Below, piece after piece: positions 43,759-56,329 of a DNA stretch of 64,000 nucleotides (position 1 is the first letter of the stretch; every line of letters begins with the position of its first letter). A model generated the notes under the pieces. It saw nothing but the letters and a program-made list of their open reading frames with translations, made no database searches and was not told the origin of the DNA. Position numbers and translations under genes: made by a program. Source of the DNA: Ostrinia nubilalis. Taxonomy: Eukaryota; Arthropoda; Insecta; Lepidoptera; Crambidae. The stretch covers positions 11,408,001 through 11,472,000 of the forward strand of contig NC_087096.1 in NCBI RefSeq assembly GCF_963855985.1. The letters are read 5' to 3'.

Positions 43759-43893
43759 TGAATAAAGTCCAACAATGTATTTGATGATAAAATATCCTTT
43801 ATTTTGATTTAGTTTCACAAAAAACAATTCTCCCGTGACACTGTTGATGACATGACAAATTTCTTCTTTTTTATTACTTTATGGTATTAAACA
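43759..43893 (-). repeat. BEL/Pao 5' LTR (135 bp)
   Basis: Nearly identical to 38093-38226. It starts TGTTTAATACC on the minus strand and ends TTATTCA against the primer site. The right ATTAG duplication follows at 43894. Confidence 0.9.
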
Positions 43894-43898
43894 ATTAG

Positions 43899-44728
43899 TT
43901 TCCATAGGTTAGAAAAGGTGTAGGTACTTAGTTTTATGGTATCTCCATACGTAGAATCCTGATGTTATTATTGCCCTTCTAATAGCATTTATACACATTT
44001 CAAATTACTTCGATTAGTATTTACGGGCAACCTTTAAGTATTTAAGTTTATTTTAAAAACTACTTTATTCTGGCATTTTACATTAAGCCCATCTACACGA
44101 AACTCATACTCTAGGTACCTACAACATTCTCAATAATATTCAATATTGATTTTTATCTCGCAAAAAAAATTAAGCAACATAAAGCCTTCTTGCTTTCCAA
44201 GGTTAAATGCGTCCAAAAACCTAAAACCGAAAGGAGGCGAAAAGTTAATTATATTAAAAAGTGAGCTGTCACTGTCAGTAAGTCGAGATACTGGGAGCAA
44301 CCCTCGGAAGTTTGTTAGACAATTTAAATTAGAAAGTGCTTGAATATGGAAATTATACGATCGGCGAAGCATACCAGGGCGGTTATTGATCACTTGTACC
44401 ACAATTTGATATTTATTTTGTGAAAGTGTTTGTGAAAAAATTGTGAAATGCGGACTTATTGTTTTGATTCGGAAGCCCTCACTTGGGATGACTGGTAAGT
44501 TCTGAGCTCAGAACCATGGACTTATAAAAATGGTTCTGAGAGTGTGAATCTTCATATTCCCTTAATCATTTAGAACCAGGCCATCCCTGCTGACGTTATG
44601 TACAACTTATACAATAACAAAACCACCACTCTACAAAAACTTTAACACTGAGTATAAAGTTTCAGTCGAAAGTCAAGGTCAAAACTTACTAGCTTAGTTA
44701 TTACCTACAAACGTAGCGTAAAGCCTGG
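43899..44728. other. gene-free stretch
   Basis: No gene or element is recognised. The 90-codon minus frame at 44130-44402 and the plus frame at 44146 overlap on opposite strands and show no motif. Confidence 0.35.
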
Positions 44729-45057
44729 TAAAGCGCAATACACATTGAGCCCGCCGGGCCGCCGACATATGTCGGCAACTTTTTGTCGGCGGTCTAGTTG
44801 GCGGCTTCACTTATTACAAGTCGGAAAATTTGGTCGGCGGCATGTTGGCGGCTTGAGATGAGAAATTTATTTGGCAGTCAGCATACAAGTACGTCACTAT
44901 AGGTCGAGCGTCGCCGGGCAACTGAGCGCAGGCGTACCCAAGCCGCCAACATGTCGGCGGGTAACAAGCGCGGGCGCATGTTGCCGACATGATTATTTTC
45001 ATACAGGCCGCCGGGTTTTGTCGGCGGCCCGGCGGGCTCAGTGTGTATTGCGCTTTA
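44729..45057. repeat. GC-rich-ended MITE, 329 bp
   Basis: The left end TAAAGCGCAATACACATTGA and the complement of the right end (TAAAGCGCAATACACACTGA) extend as an inverted repeat through GCCCGCCGGGCCGCCGAC. The interior repeats GTCGGCGG and GCCGCCAACATG. No coding content; TA is at each edge. Confidence 0.9.
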
Positions 45058-45495
45058 GATACTACTTCATCTAAACTTGGAAACTCTACAGAATAGATTT
45101 TTATAAGTATTTTAACTTACCTACATTATTTTAATCACAGAAACGATATGTATGTACGAACGATTCACATGCTATCAATATAATTTATTTTCTACATATA
45201 AACATCTCTCAAAGGTTTCTTGTTTGGAATAGGTAGTTGGAGCTCTACGTAGCGACATTTTATAGCAAACTAATTTAAGACTTTACCGATGGATCGACTC
45301 GACTTTTATCTTTTAACGAACGATTTAATCACAAACTTGATATTGGATTTTTACAGCTTTCAAAGTTGAACTTGGCAGAGAAAAAGTTGGACTTCCCAAG
45401 CTTTTATTCAATTTATCCCTTAAAAAGTTAAGCTTCATTATTACCTTATTCCGGGTAACTGTTAATACATTAATTACCTATAGTCCTTAAATAAA
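45058..45495. other. gene-free stretch
   Basis: AT-rich, nothing recognised. Confidence 0.3.
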
Positions 45496-45640
45496 CGTAT
45501 CATCACCATTTCAGCCATCTTAACACTGCGGAACATAGGCCTCCCCCGATGATTTCCATAATGACCTATTGGTAGCGGCCTGCATCCAGCGCCTTCCTGC
45601 TACCTTTATGATGTCGTCGGTCCACCTTATGGGTGGATAT
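45496..45640 (-). repeat. RTE-type LINE tail, minus strand
   Basis: CATTTCAGCCATCTTAAC, ACATAGGCCTCCCCCGATGA, then GGTAGCGGCCTGCATCCAGC and GATGTCGTCGGTCC. Confidence 0.8.
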
Positions 45641-47820
45641 CTTAGTCATAGTTTCAATAAGGCTGTAGTATAATTTCGACAAATTGTAAATCCTTGAAAG
45701 AAAACATGAACTTGTTAATGAAATGGGTACGAAGGAAGTTTTCTCTGTTCATCTCTCTAATGGACAAGTTACAAATTTGCACCGAGACATTGCCGCGAGC
45801 TAAGTACAGCCAGAACAGCAAGTCCATGCGCTAGCACACTAATCATTTTAATTATCTTATTTCTTTTAACTTGAGCGTAACATGAATAAACGTAAGACTT
45901 ACTTCGTAACACGATCTTGGCGTACCATGACTTTGAATAAGTTCTTTCTAGGGAAAGTTAGTAGGTAAATGTTGTCTTATTTCATAAAAACCATTTCTTT
46001 TTTTTCTAAACTCCTAGAGATCTACTAGGTGCACGATTCCCTCTACTTACCCCCTGGTAAATGGAGGATTTGGGTCTCCCTATGTTGGTCAGACGGGTTG
46101 GAGAGTCATGATAGTAGCATAGGAGTAGCAAAGTCAAGGGTCCCGCTGAAAATATGCCCACGGTATGCCCCGATTAATGCTGAGCGGGCCCCTATTTGAC
46201 AGCAAGGCACAATGTTTTTCGTTTTGTAATTTATGTAAATGTGATGTCGCTCTTTTTGTCAAATAAAACATTTTTTATTTTTTTTACTTTTTTGAGAACT
46301 CCACCAGCACTCGAAAATTTTTCTACCCCAACGGCTTAACCCAATGCTTGACAATTCAAGCATTGGGTTAAGCCGTTGCAGTCAATGCTGATCTCGTCTA
46401 ACTGCCTTGAGATGGAACATAAAAGTTGTCTGATGAATATTCACTATTGCACCTATTTTTCCTCGGAATGGCGTTCGCGAGGGCAATAAAATTGAGGTAA
46501 CGGTTAAGAGGCCGGGACTACCGCGGCCTGGAGACTCATGGAGTGTTTATACGGAAATAGAATTAGAGGCATTTTTCATGGGTACATTAAAAGTTTTTTT
46601 GGGACAAAGCCATGCGCCATGGGCCAATGTTGACTATGATCAATGTTCGTATAATAACATTTTTCATTCATGTCAGTTGGAGCAATAGTAGGGCAATGTA
46701 TATATTTTCAGTCAGTAAGTAGTATCGGTAGTTTGTTCCTAGTTTACCAGTAGGTGTAGAGGTCACTAAAGGAGAAACATGCGAACATCAGGCTTCCCAA
46801 CCCCTCTGGCCAGAGTGAGCAGTGCAGGCCAAATCCTCCATTTGTCTCTAATTTATCTGATAAATTGGAGTGAGTCGGTTGTCTGCAGTGGAGACCAAAT
46901 CAGTTTTTAGAGTTGTAACTTGCTGTCAATTTGGTCAACCACTTGACTGATAAAGGTTACCCCTATCATAGATTTCGCGGACACGCGTCTGAATGCACCC
47001 CCAAACAGCTCATCCGTGTATGCGAAGTGTCATTCCCTTGAAAACTTTGTATATATGCTGATCCCTTAGCCTCTGTTTGCGGAGGCCCGAAGTTACAGCC
47101 GGGGATCAATATTTGCCAGTACCCTCCCTTTTAAATACGACCCTACTCCGACTTTAGTTTGCTCTTTGATGAACCTAATAAATTATGGCCCTCCCCAGTC
47201 GTGACCTATCACTTTAAGTCTGTGCTCAATGGATGTGTGTAAAGCGGACTTAATTTTGAAGGACGCTCTTTCGTTAAAATTACCGTTTTTAAGTGTAGCT
47301 TAAGTATTAAGGGAATTTGGACATTTTACTATTAAATGGCTAGAATGATCCTTGCCATTTAATTTATGGTAAATTGGGTATAATATTTTTCAAAATGGTT
47401 AGATAAATATTTGTATGCAGATTCCACTAAATTAATATTTGACAATATGTCAATTGTGGACAGATACAATAGGTATTGCCAGCTTAAAATCTGATTGTCT
47501 TTTCGGAGCGCGTTAAAAAGTGCGTTCCTTTATTGGAGTCATTTCAGACCCGTTTGGATTGTTGTTTATATTTTTTCAGTATAGTTATTTACATTGTGTA
47601 ACAGCTCAAGGCAATCGTAATGTTAGTGCTCTAAAATCATTGATGTGAGGAACGGTTACATGCAAACGCAATGAAAAGCACTAGCCAAAGGTTGGTATTC
47701 GCGTTAGCTGCGGTTCAGCAAACAACGATGTTTGTGCCGACGAGCCGGCTAAAGGTCGTCGCACATTTATCAATTCGGAAAGGAATCAACACCGTATCGC
47801 CTTTCGCGAGCTGCCATCGC
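45641..47820. other. intergenic DNA with unidentified retroposon-like pieces
   Basis: 46020-46275 ends in TCAAATAAAACATTTTTTAT and looks like a retroposon 3' end. 46790-47130 (GGCCAGAGTGAGCAGTGCAG ... GGAGGCCCGAAGTTACAGCC) resembles degraded LINE coding DNA, but I cannot place it. A perfect palindrome is at 46329-46378. Confidence 0.35.
46329..46378. repeat. perfect 23-bp stem, 4-nt loop palindrome
   Basis: 46329-46351 and 46356-46378 are exact reverse complements around CAAT. The stem includes AACGGCTTAACCCAATGC. Confidence 0.9.
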
Positions 47821-48078
47821 TTTTCGCGCGCTGTCAGTGTGCGATGGCAGTGGGCGGGGTACATAGCTCGTAGAGACGATGGTCGTTGGGGCAGAAAAGT
47901 TCTCGAGTGGCGACCACAGGCTGGAAGACGTAGCATGAGTAGGCCTCCTTCTAGGTGGACCGACGATCTCGTAAAGGTCGCGCGAAAAGCCTAGATGCGG
48001 GCAGCGCAGGACCGTTCATTGTGGAAAACCTTGGGAGAGGCCTTTGTCCAGCTGTGGACGTCATTTGGCTGAAACCGC
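47821..48078 (+). pseudogene. RTE-type LINE C-terminal fragment
   Basis: Read through, it encodes RWQWAGYIARRDDGRWG, VLEWRPQAGRRS, PPSRWTDDLVKVA and, after a stop at 47992-47994, AAQDRSLWKT and VQLWTSFG in another frame. This is the characteristic end of RTE-clade ORF2. It is 5'-truncated and broken. Confidence 0.85.
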
Positions 48079-51000
48079 ACCGTAACTTTGTATAAAACTC
48101 CATACTGCAACGCAAGTGTGGAGTAAGATTACTGACCGCTTCGAGTTGATACGCCTATGATCCTTTTCCGCGTTGATAAATGTGCGACGTCCTTTAAGCC
48201 AGCGGCTCAACAGGTAAGTTAGCTCGCCTTTGAGCCGCTGTGGTCATAGTTGCGGCGAATCTGGGTTAGCCTGGATAGCTATTACAAAGTTACTCGTAAC
48301 ATTCTGATTTCATTTGCATCCTTATCAAACATTAATTCTTACATTGAGCACATCTAGATTCAAGGACTTGAGAATACATTATAAAGCACGCATTATGACG
48401 AAATGTCGTTTAATAGCCTACTACCCTAAAGATTAGGTCTACTTAGGCCAAATTAACTGACCTTGGCCGCTAATTCTAATCTAAGATGAACGGTAGAAGT
48501 AAAATCATAAGTTTTTCTAAATCGATTAATTAGTACATTTTTTAAATAAAATCATCAGTCGGTGCGGACTAAGTAGTAGGTACCTACCTACTATTATGAG
48601 TCCCCGTGACTTATTGAGTCGTTCTCGTAATTAGATTCACTGCGAAATAAGTTACCATACCATAGTGTTTGAACCTTTTGTAACAGCTAAAGATCGCGGT
48701 TCGGGTTAGGGTTGGCAAAAAGTTTATTTACTGAAGACCTCAACAGGTATTCGTAGGTAAGTAGAGTCGACATCAAAAATATACGCTGACGGACGTTTGG
48801 CTTAGAAAAGTTCGTGTTTTAGATCCAATAGAGCTTGCAAGTTGGACGCTTAGTATCAGCACACTGCAAACATTTTGTAAGAATGTGCATAATTATGTCT
48901 ACGTGTTGGTATTAGTTTGGGATGTTTTCTACGTATAAAATGTATAAATCTAAGTACAATTATATCCGTTGTTTGATTCCCAAACTAAAAGCTTTGATCA
49001 GTTTGAGAATAGGTGACCTTGGGTAAAATGACAAATCGACAAAAAGCGCGTTATAAGTAGGTATAAAATTATATTTGGCACTCACGAAATCTCTTACAGC
49101 AGCTTCATTTATTGTAAAGATATATTTTTAGTACTTTCTCTAGATATTTTGTGATGTCGACTGTACAAAAGTTAGCGGTCGCGCCTTTGAGCCGAGCTGC
49201 CCTGAGAATTGAAGGTCATCCATTTGCTGATGTTACTTACTAGTTTAACTACGATCACAAATAACTTTACTATGTCTGGTTATTTTCCGCTTTAAAATAT
49301 ATAGGTATGAAAAACGAAATAGTTAGTTAAATATCTTAATGACTTGTTTTCTCTTTTCAGTTCTGTGAATCCTGTTAGATCAACGTAACGTGAAAAGTTA
49401 CTGAAGAAACAGTAGTGCACCTATTATATTACAGGTAAGTTTACGAATCATAGCATTTCATTCAATACCGTAATTGGGGCTCGCAATCAGGAGAGTTGTG
49501 TTCAGTTCACCTGAGCACCAATTTATATTTTCTATTCAAATAGTTATGCTCCTTTGATAGTTAATAGGGTCGTATTTCGCCCTTCAACTTTTATTCAGCA
49601 TATACGTAACCCTTTCGCGCATTACATCCATCCCCGCGGAATATTGTGCGTTCTGACCTTATTTTAATAATAATGTTGCCAGTTATTACTTTAAATAGGT
49701 GCTCAGCAGCAGCGGTGGAATGATTTATGGGCGTGCCGCGGCCGCGGGGCTAAATAAAACGACTTTTGCTTTTCACAAAAATTCACCACAGAGTATAAAG
49801 AAACAGATGTAACACTCCATTACGCCATTTATCCTGTGTTACTAGATTTGGGTCTAGGTACTTTTGATCGACACTTAAAAACCGTCCGATCGTCTCTATT
49901 AACCACTTTAATCTGCATTTTAGTCGAAAAAAAATGGTAATTAGGACAAAAAAAGGATGTAATATTTGTAAAAAGTTACTAAATTCGATCCCCAGATAAA
50001 ATGGTTTTGCTAGAATTCAATCAAATCCGACGATCACTGTCTATAATTTTTTTCTACTCATATTGACATATTATGAGTTGTTCAACGTAAAACATATTTA
50101 CTTTATCATCTGTTATACCCATGTGACAAGTAAATCAATAAATATAAAAATCCTTTTAAGTAGGGTGATCCGTCAAAGGTAGTTTTCCGTTGAATAGCCA
50201 AACTTCCTAGGCAAAGTTAATAATAAAATATGAAAGTGCTGGAAAACGGCAAAACTTTTCCTAACAATAATAAAACCTAGTTGAAAACACTCGTTTCTGT
50301 GATCCAGCTTGTTATTTTTACTCTGTGCCAATAGCATTCCATAAGTTTTCCGTGACAGCCAAGACCCCCAGGCTTCTGTTAAATTAATTTATTTAACACC
50401 TTATTGTCTCTGGTTGGGCTCGTGACAGATAAAAAACGTACAGAATAACGTCGGGACATTAAACAAGTACTTACTGAGCTAATATTACGTATCTAAAGTA
50501 GATGAAATTACTTCGGAAGTTTAATTTTTGTTCTTGTTTCGTCGCGGTTGTTATGACATGATAAACGGAATGACTTTGTTGACAGAAATAATAATGAGAT
50601 TGCCACGTTTTAATTATTTCTGAGTGTTTTGGCGTTGTTTTTTAGATATGTTAATTGAATTAAGTGACACGTGCTTACACGTTTAAAGATAATATTCAGT
50701 AAAAGGTTTTCTTTGAATATTACCTTACCTAAGCCTCTTTGTTCGTGGAATTCATCCAAAAGTAATTTGATGGTCGGTTTTTGTTAGTCACAAAACGCGA
50801 TTTTGATCCTTTACAATATTTGGCATATTGGGCTAGCAAAGCTATTAGAAATGATTCTATTTTTTACCCTCGGCTGAAAATTTGGGATCATAATATTTTT
50901 TTACGAGTGTAAGTATCTGAATATTTCTGTAAAGTCGTGCTCTCAATGGAATTAAACAGATTTGATCCATCGTTCAACATAGTCAAACGTCAACAAAATA

Positions 51001-53208
51001 CTTTTGTGCAGGTTAGATTTCAAACCAAAGAGAGCTAAATTCCAAATGGTTCATTTATTAGGGAGCTACGAGTAAAATTTTATAGATTTTCTGTAAAATA
51101 GGCTTCTACGCACCTATACAAGTCAAAGTTATCCTTCTTTTCTGTCAGAGTTAATAGATCGTATCCTGTTGTTTGTTAGCTCATGATGCTTCTATAGTTT
51201 TCTCTCCCTAGCAACGGGGCTCAAAGCCGACGGGCCAGATTAAGGGCTTAAAATGCGAGACTCACGCTGATCGGTAGTAGATACCTATCGCCAGAAGGGC
51301 CGATTATCCCGGATTCAGGCGTGACGACCGATTATGGCTGCTCGAGATCCACTTTGAGGGGGAAACGGATTTGAGCCTTTAATTAATCTTTATATTCCTA
51401 AAAGTCCTCCTGAAAAGTTTCTAGCATCTTATCTTTAATCCTATTAGAGATTTGGCATTATTAAATTAAAGGCAATGAAAGAAATAATAATATGCGCCTA
51501 GAAATGTTTCTAATTAGCTAACAACTCGTTTCCCTATACACTAATGGAAATAACAAGCTATGACATGACCCCAATTGGTTTTAGTGGTTTGAATGTAAAT
51601 TACGTACTGGAAAAATATGAATTGAGGGAAGTATTGTGATTATTAAGTATTTATAAAACAAATATGAAACAAAAACAATGACAATAACCGTTTATGTCTC
51701 TATTTGTGCTAATGACTCCGCGGTTGGTTTTAATTGATTTGACACTTGAAAAACACTGCACTAATTTACTTACATTGACAAATTTTCAGTGAAATAATTT
51801 AATGCTTAGTGCAAGTCCCAGTTTTATTAATGAAAAAAACATATCATAATTTAATTCTGACTCATCATCATCATCATTTCAGCCGTAGCACGTCCACTGC
51901 TGAACAAAGGCCTCCCCCATTGATGATGATAATTCTGAATACTTATCAATAATATAAATCTTTCGGTCGTATTTAGAAATTTCCCTCAGAAATTAATGTT
52001 TAGTATCTAGAATTTTAGACTAACTAATTAAATTAGTTCAGTCATTTACGTCTTGAGAGGATATTTTATGTAAATGTTTTCTTTTGAAGGAAATAGTGTA
52101 GGTAATTTAATGGAAAAGATGCGGTAAGCAAGGGACTAGGTTGGAAATAGACACGTTAATCTTTGCTTATCTGGGTTCTTTCTTATATAAAACCACGTGA
52201 TAAGGAAAACATAGTGACACTAGTGTGTTGCTCTTGTTAATTAAGTTAACCGAACGTTATTTGATTTAACTTTCCTTTGTTTACCTATTTATTTGTCCAC
52301 ATAAGATAATAATAATTACGTCATATTAAACACAAATAAGTCATATTATATTTTCTTAAATCTATAAATCACACAATTTTGCCACATTTTTCGTTCAAGC
52401 GGAAGAAATACATGAAGAAATAAATAGCTGCCAGTCAAAAAACTTAATTTATAACTTCAGTTGATGGTTACATAAAATTAATAGGCTTACAAGCCTTGGA
52501 ATATTCATCAAATTAAAACAAGCACGCAACCCAATAATTCATTTCGCTTTTAATAAAAAAGCTGGTATAATTGATTTTTGAATACCATCAAATATTTCAA
52601 AAAAGTTGAATAAACAAAAGAGAGCACCGAATCATGCTCTTGAACTTTCACTTGATACTTCTTGAGATAATATCATCAGTTATATCCATTCTACTAAATA
52701 GTCTTGGTCCATGACCTCACAAATTGACCTTCAGGAATCCTTCATAATTCTAAAGCAGATGACCTCGGGGAAGGTCTTCGTAACAAGTGCCTGCTCAATT
52801 GAGCGTTGACCCAGCCCCCATGATTGAGCATTGAGCAGACATTCATCTGATTCCTATCTGTATGAGGAATTTAATTAGACCCGGCCCTTGTAAGGATTTG
52901 TCGAGTGGTCTTTGATTTATCTCGTACGACATACTTTGTGGTAGTTGGGCGGTTTATTGTGGAAAATATCGGGCTTTTTTGAGGGTCATTATTTGCTAAC
53001 TAACCTTATGCACGGTAATATTATCATACAGTATTGTAACTTCATATAAACGGAAGAAACGCGAGCTTTCCTTCTAAATTTAAATCTCGGTATGCGCTCG
53101 ACATGCAAAAGTCGGGGGTGTCGCGAATGTGCCACAGTAATAAACGGACGATGTGTTGTTTTTAAACAGTAAGCATTCTTTTTTTTATAAATATAATTAC
53201 AAGTACCT
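48079..53208. other. long gene-free stretch
   Basis: No coding gene is supported. It contains a possible untranslated exon at 49361-49434, a MITE terminal fragment near 49468 (ACCGTAATTGGGGCTC) and a minus-strand RTE tail at 51863-51925. The rest is AT-rich unique-looking DNA. Confidence 0.35.
49361..49434 (+). other. possible untranslated exon
   Basis: A strong acceptor (TTTTCTCTTTTCAG) and a consensus donor (TTACAG|GTAAGT) bracket 74 nt with stops in every frame. This pattern fits a 5' UTR exon of a plus-strand gene lying to the right, but no partner exon is identified. Confidence 0.25.
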
Positions 53209-53211
53209 ATT

Positions 53212-53476
53212 TATACAGGGTGTTAGGTAAATGGGTTTATAAGCTGACACTAGCCCATGTTAACATAAATGCATATAAATGGTATGGTGAAGTCAGTGAT
53301 ATCATAATTATATTTTTTTTAATTTTCATACAAAATAAAATTTATAAAATCAGATTTGTATGAAAGAAAATTAAAATTATTAAAATTATGATTCTGACTT
53401 TACCATACCATTTATATGCAGATGTTAACATGGGCTAGTGTCGGCTTATAAACCCATTTACCTAACACCCTGTATA
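53212..53476. repeat. MITE with CAGGGTGTTAGG ends
   Basis: TACAGGGTGTTAGGTAAATG and its complement bound about 265 bp. The inverted arms continue through GGGTTTATAAGC(T/C)GACACTAG and TATAAATGGTATGG. The flanks are TA-rich. No coding content. Confidence 0.9.
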
Positions 53477-54617
53477 ATAATCAAGCATTTTGTACGCCTC
53501 AGTCGAGGCGCATACATTTTACGGTCGCAAAATAAGATTTGTTACTAAATCTTAACACAAATATATTTTTTTAATTAAATCTACTAATCACAAAACAACA
53601 TGCATTTTGATCCTATTTCATTCACAAAGTATTTTGTTTGTCAAAATAAAATAAAAAATTACAATCACAAAAAACATTTACAGAACTAGATAGAAATTCT
53701 AAGTAGGCAGTTGTAATGAAAATAGGGTCTGCAGGTGGGCAGCCCTAACGCATGTTGTCATACCGTGACGTTCCGCGCGGCTGTTGACATTTATTTCAAA
53801 AATATGGTCGAGTTGGAATACTGTATAGATAGTATTACCGTGCCTTATGTTACACGCTCACATACCTTTTGCGTCGCGTCTGTCAACAAAGTTTTTTGTT
53901 ATCAACATTTTGAAATTCGAACTGAGGCATTTTAAAAAGAAAATTGTAGCAGGCTGTTTTTTAACCAATGAGTATTATCAAACACACAAAAAGTATTTTA
54001 TTCAAATTAGGTACCTAAATGTTCTGTGTTTCTTCCAATACAAGATCTGTGTGCATTTTTTGAATAAAATACAAAGAAAAACACAAAAGAACAATTTATA
54101 TTATACATGTTATTTGTAGTAAAAACAAAACAAAATAACCATTCTGCTCCGTAAACGAACCATCCAGAAAGCGATAGACATCTTAGAAGTGATTGCGCTA
54201 ATAGCAAACAGGCAAGGAAAGAATGGTGTACATTTCGCTAATGACGTCATACATTCGTGCCTGTATCGCCATTAGCAACCGAATAATGGTGATAACGCCA
54301 TTCAGGTAATTGCGTGTGAATAGATCGGCTAATTAAGGCACGTAGACCCTCATCCTTTAGTTACCTAGTTGTTTTTATCAGTCTTGATCTGCCTAAACAA
54401 AGTGGACTACATTAGTAGCAACTGTACTTTGTAAGAGGGAAAAGAAGATGGAGAAAAACAGTGATGTTTTGGTAATAAGGACCGTGATAATAAGGAACAA
54501 AACATTATTCAGATGGTGGGAAAATGACTGAGAATAGGAAATGACAGACACTTGGAAGAAAAAGATTAAAAGACCACAAAGAATATAATTAATTGTATCG
54601 TAATGATCGTATCATAA
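53477..54617. other. gene-free stretch
   Basis: Open frames at 53735, 53847 (plus) and 54007 (minus) overlap and have no family features. Nothing else is recognised. Confidence 0.35.
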
Positions 54618-54810
54618 TATCAGAGTAAATACAAATGAGTAGGTCATCTTCATAGAAACGCACCGAGCGCGGTTTGTATGTGAGCGCGCGACTCACCGCT
54701 AATCAACGCTAAATTTTGTCAGTGTGTGCGTGCGCGCCGCATATGTATTGGCGCGCTCACATACAAACCGCGCCGTGAAGATGACCTACTCATTTGTATT
54801 TACTCTGATA
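54618..54810. repeat. 193-bp fold-back element
   Basis: TATCAGAGTAAATACAAATG continuing through AGTAGGTCATCTTCA is exactly inverted at 54776-54810. An inner inverted block GCGCGGTTTGTATGTGAGCG follows. No coding content. Confidence 0.85.
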
Positions 54811-54939
54811 ATATTCAGACAAAAAATTGGTATATTTTTTTAAACGAACATCCAAAACTACAGATTCACACAGTATTTGTCATTGATAGTACCAACCTAT
54901 CAACTAACCCAAAACCGTACTTTCATTATAGTATGTAAC

Positions 54940-55155
54940 TAGCGGCCGCCTGCGACTTCGTACGCGTGGATCCCGTTTGTTTTACCCCCTTCATCTACCT
55001 TACGCGGTTTAGATTGTTTCATACAAATGTTTTTTCCCGCTAACTCCCGTTCCCGTGGGAATTTTGCAATATCCTGTTGTAACTAAGCTTTAAGTTTACT
55101 AAGATAACTGCATGCTAAATTTCAAGCGTCTAACTTAAGCGGTTTAGATTTTTTC
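54940..55155 (+). repeat. dispersed repeat, left half, split by the LINE
   Basis: CTAGCGGCCGCCTGCGACTT followed by a monomer with TTTTTTCCCGCTAACTCCCG and AAGCGGTTTAGATTTTT. The same monomer restarts right of the LINE at 58951. Confidence 0.75.
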
Positions 55156-55462
55156 AGAATCAGAATCAGAATCATCATTTATTTGCTATAAATGTGGTAC
55201 AGGAGATGGATACAGTTAATGGTTAGGTCTCACAATTAGTCATTTCTGACATGCAAATATTAAATTAATTAATTATTAAACATTTCAACAAATTCCATTA
55301 AAATATTATCAATGTAAGATGTCAATATAAATGTCAATAGTAGATACTCAATGTCAAAAATTCAGAAATTGTCGATGTCAAAGATTCACCAAGCATAATT
55401 CAATAACGATTACATACATAATTGCAAATGTCATCTAATAATAATTTATAACATCAATATAA

Positions 55463-56242
55463 TTATTCAAAGACTCTTATTGACTTATCTGTTAAATATT
55501 CCTGCACTGTGTAATAACATTTGCTAACCAATAATTTAAATAAGCGTGTCTTAAATGCTCGAATAGGCAGTGTTTTTATTTCATCTGGCAATTTATTAAA
55601 AATTCGTACTGCCATTGGATAGCAGTTGTCACTTTGCAAGGATGTGAGCATTACAGGCAGTGTCAGTTTGTTTGGATAGCGTCCACGATAATTTGTATTT
55701 ACTTCACTATTGCTTCTGAAAAGGTAGGGGTGCATCTTTACAAAACAGCTCATTTCAAAGATATAGATGCAGGGTAATGTTAAGAGCCTTAATTTTTCAA
55801 AATAAGGTTTACAACTTGTCCTAATGGATAGCTTACAAATGGAGCGTATGCATTGCTTTTGAGCAATAAAAGCTCTGTCTGAGTCTACTGAATTGCCCCA
55901 TAATATAATGCCATATCGAAGCATAGAAGCCACATATCCATGATATGCTAATAAAGCAGTTTTTTGAATATATTTGGTTTTTTTAATATTAACTTTCAAA
56001 TTATTATTCTTCATCCAGTTGATTACGTCGTTAATTGTATTGTTAATGTCGTTATTATATTCTGTCAATGAGTCATATGTATTTGGAATCACCACCGATA
56101 CATCGTCAGCAAATAATGTACAAAAATGTTGCGTGGATTTTGGGAGGTCATTAATATACAATAGGAATAACAATGGGCCAAGGATACTACCCTGCGGTAC
56201 GCCAGTGATCTTATTTTGTGTATGATCTATATGTCCTTTCAT
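55463..56242 (-). pseudogene. LINE reverse transcriptase, C-terminal half
   Basis: It continues the same element as 57096-58919. It begins around the RT motif GVPQGSILGPLLFLLYIND, then the catalytic FADD (LFADDVSVV), then NLKVNIKKTKY. Directly after this comes QKTALLAYHGYVASMLRYG, normally found well downstream, so an internal deletion has joined two distant parts. The preceding bases (YLSERLQYVEIRNL) are in a different frame. Confidence 0.85.
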
Positions 56243-56329
56243 TTAAATATTTATCTAGATTTCTAATCTCTACGTATTGTAATCTTTCGCTTAGGTAAGT
56301 TTTTAGCCAATGAAGAATGTTCACTAATT

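Larger units (their letters stand above)
38093..43893 (-). mobile_element. BEL/Pao LTR retrotransposon, apparently intact
   Basis: Read on the minus strand: 5' LTR (43893-43759), primer site (43758-43741), one Gag-Pol frame (to 38533), polypurine region (about 38270-38227) and 3' LTR (38226-38093). The LTRs start TGTTTAAT and end TTATTCA. The element is flanked by the perfect 5-bp duplication ATTAG (38088-38092 and 43894-43898). The two LTRs differ only in a short patch, suggesting a recent insertion. Confidence 0.95.

Noticed and set aside
47671..47994. 107-codon plus-strand frame as a host gene
   Set aside because: Its second half is the RTE LINE C-terminus (GYIARRDDGRWG, RWTDDLVKVA); the first half is unrelated flanking DNA.
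53735..54207. Three overlapping 66-90 codon frames
   Set aside because: They conflict in strand and frame, are low in complexity and match no family I recognise.
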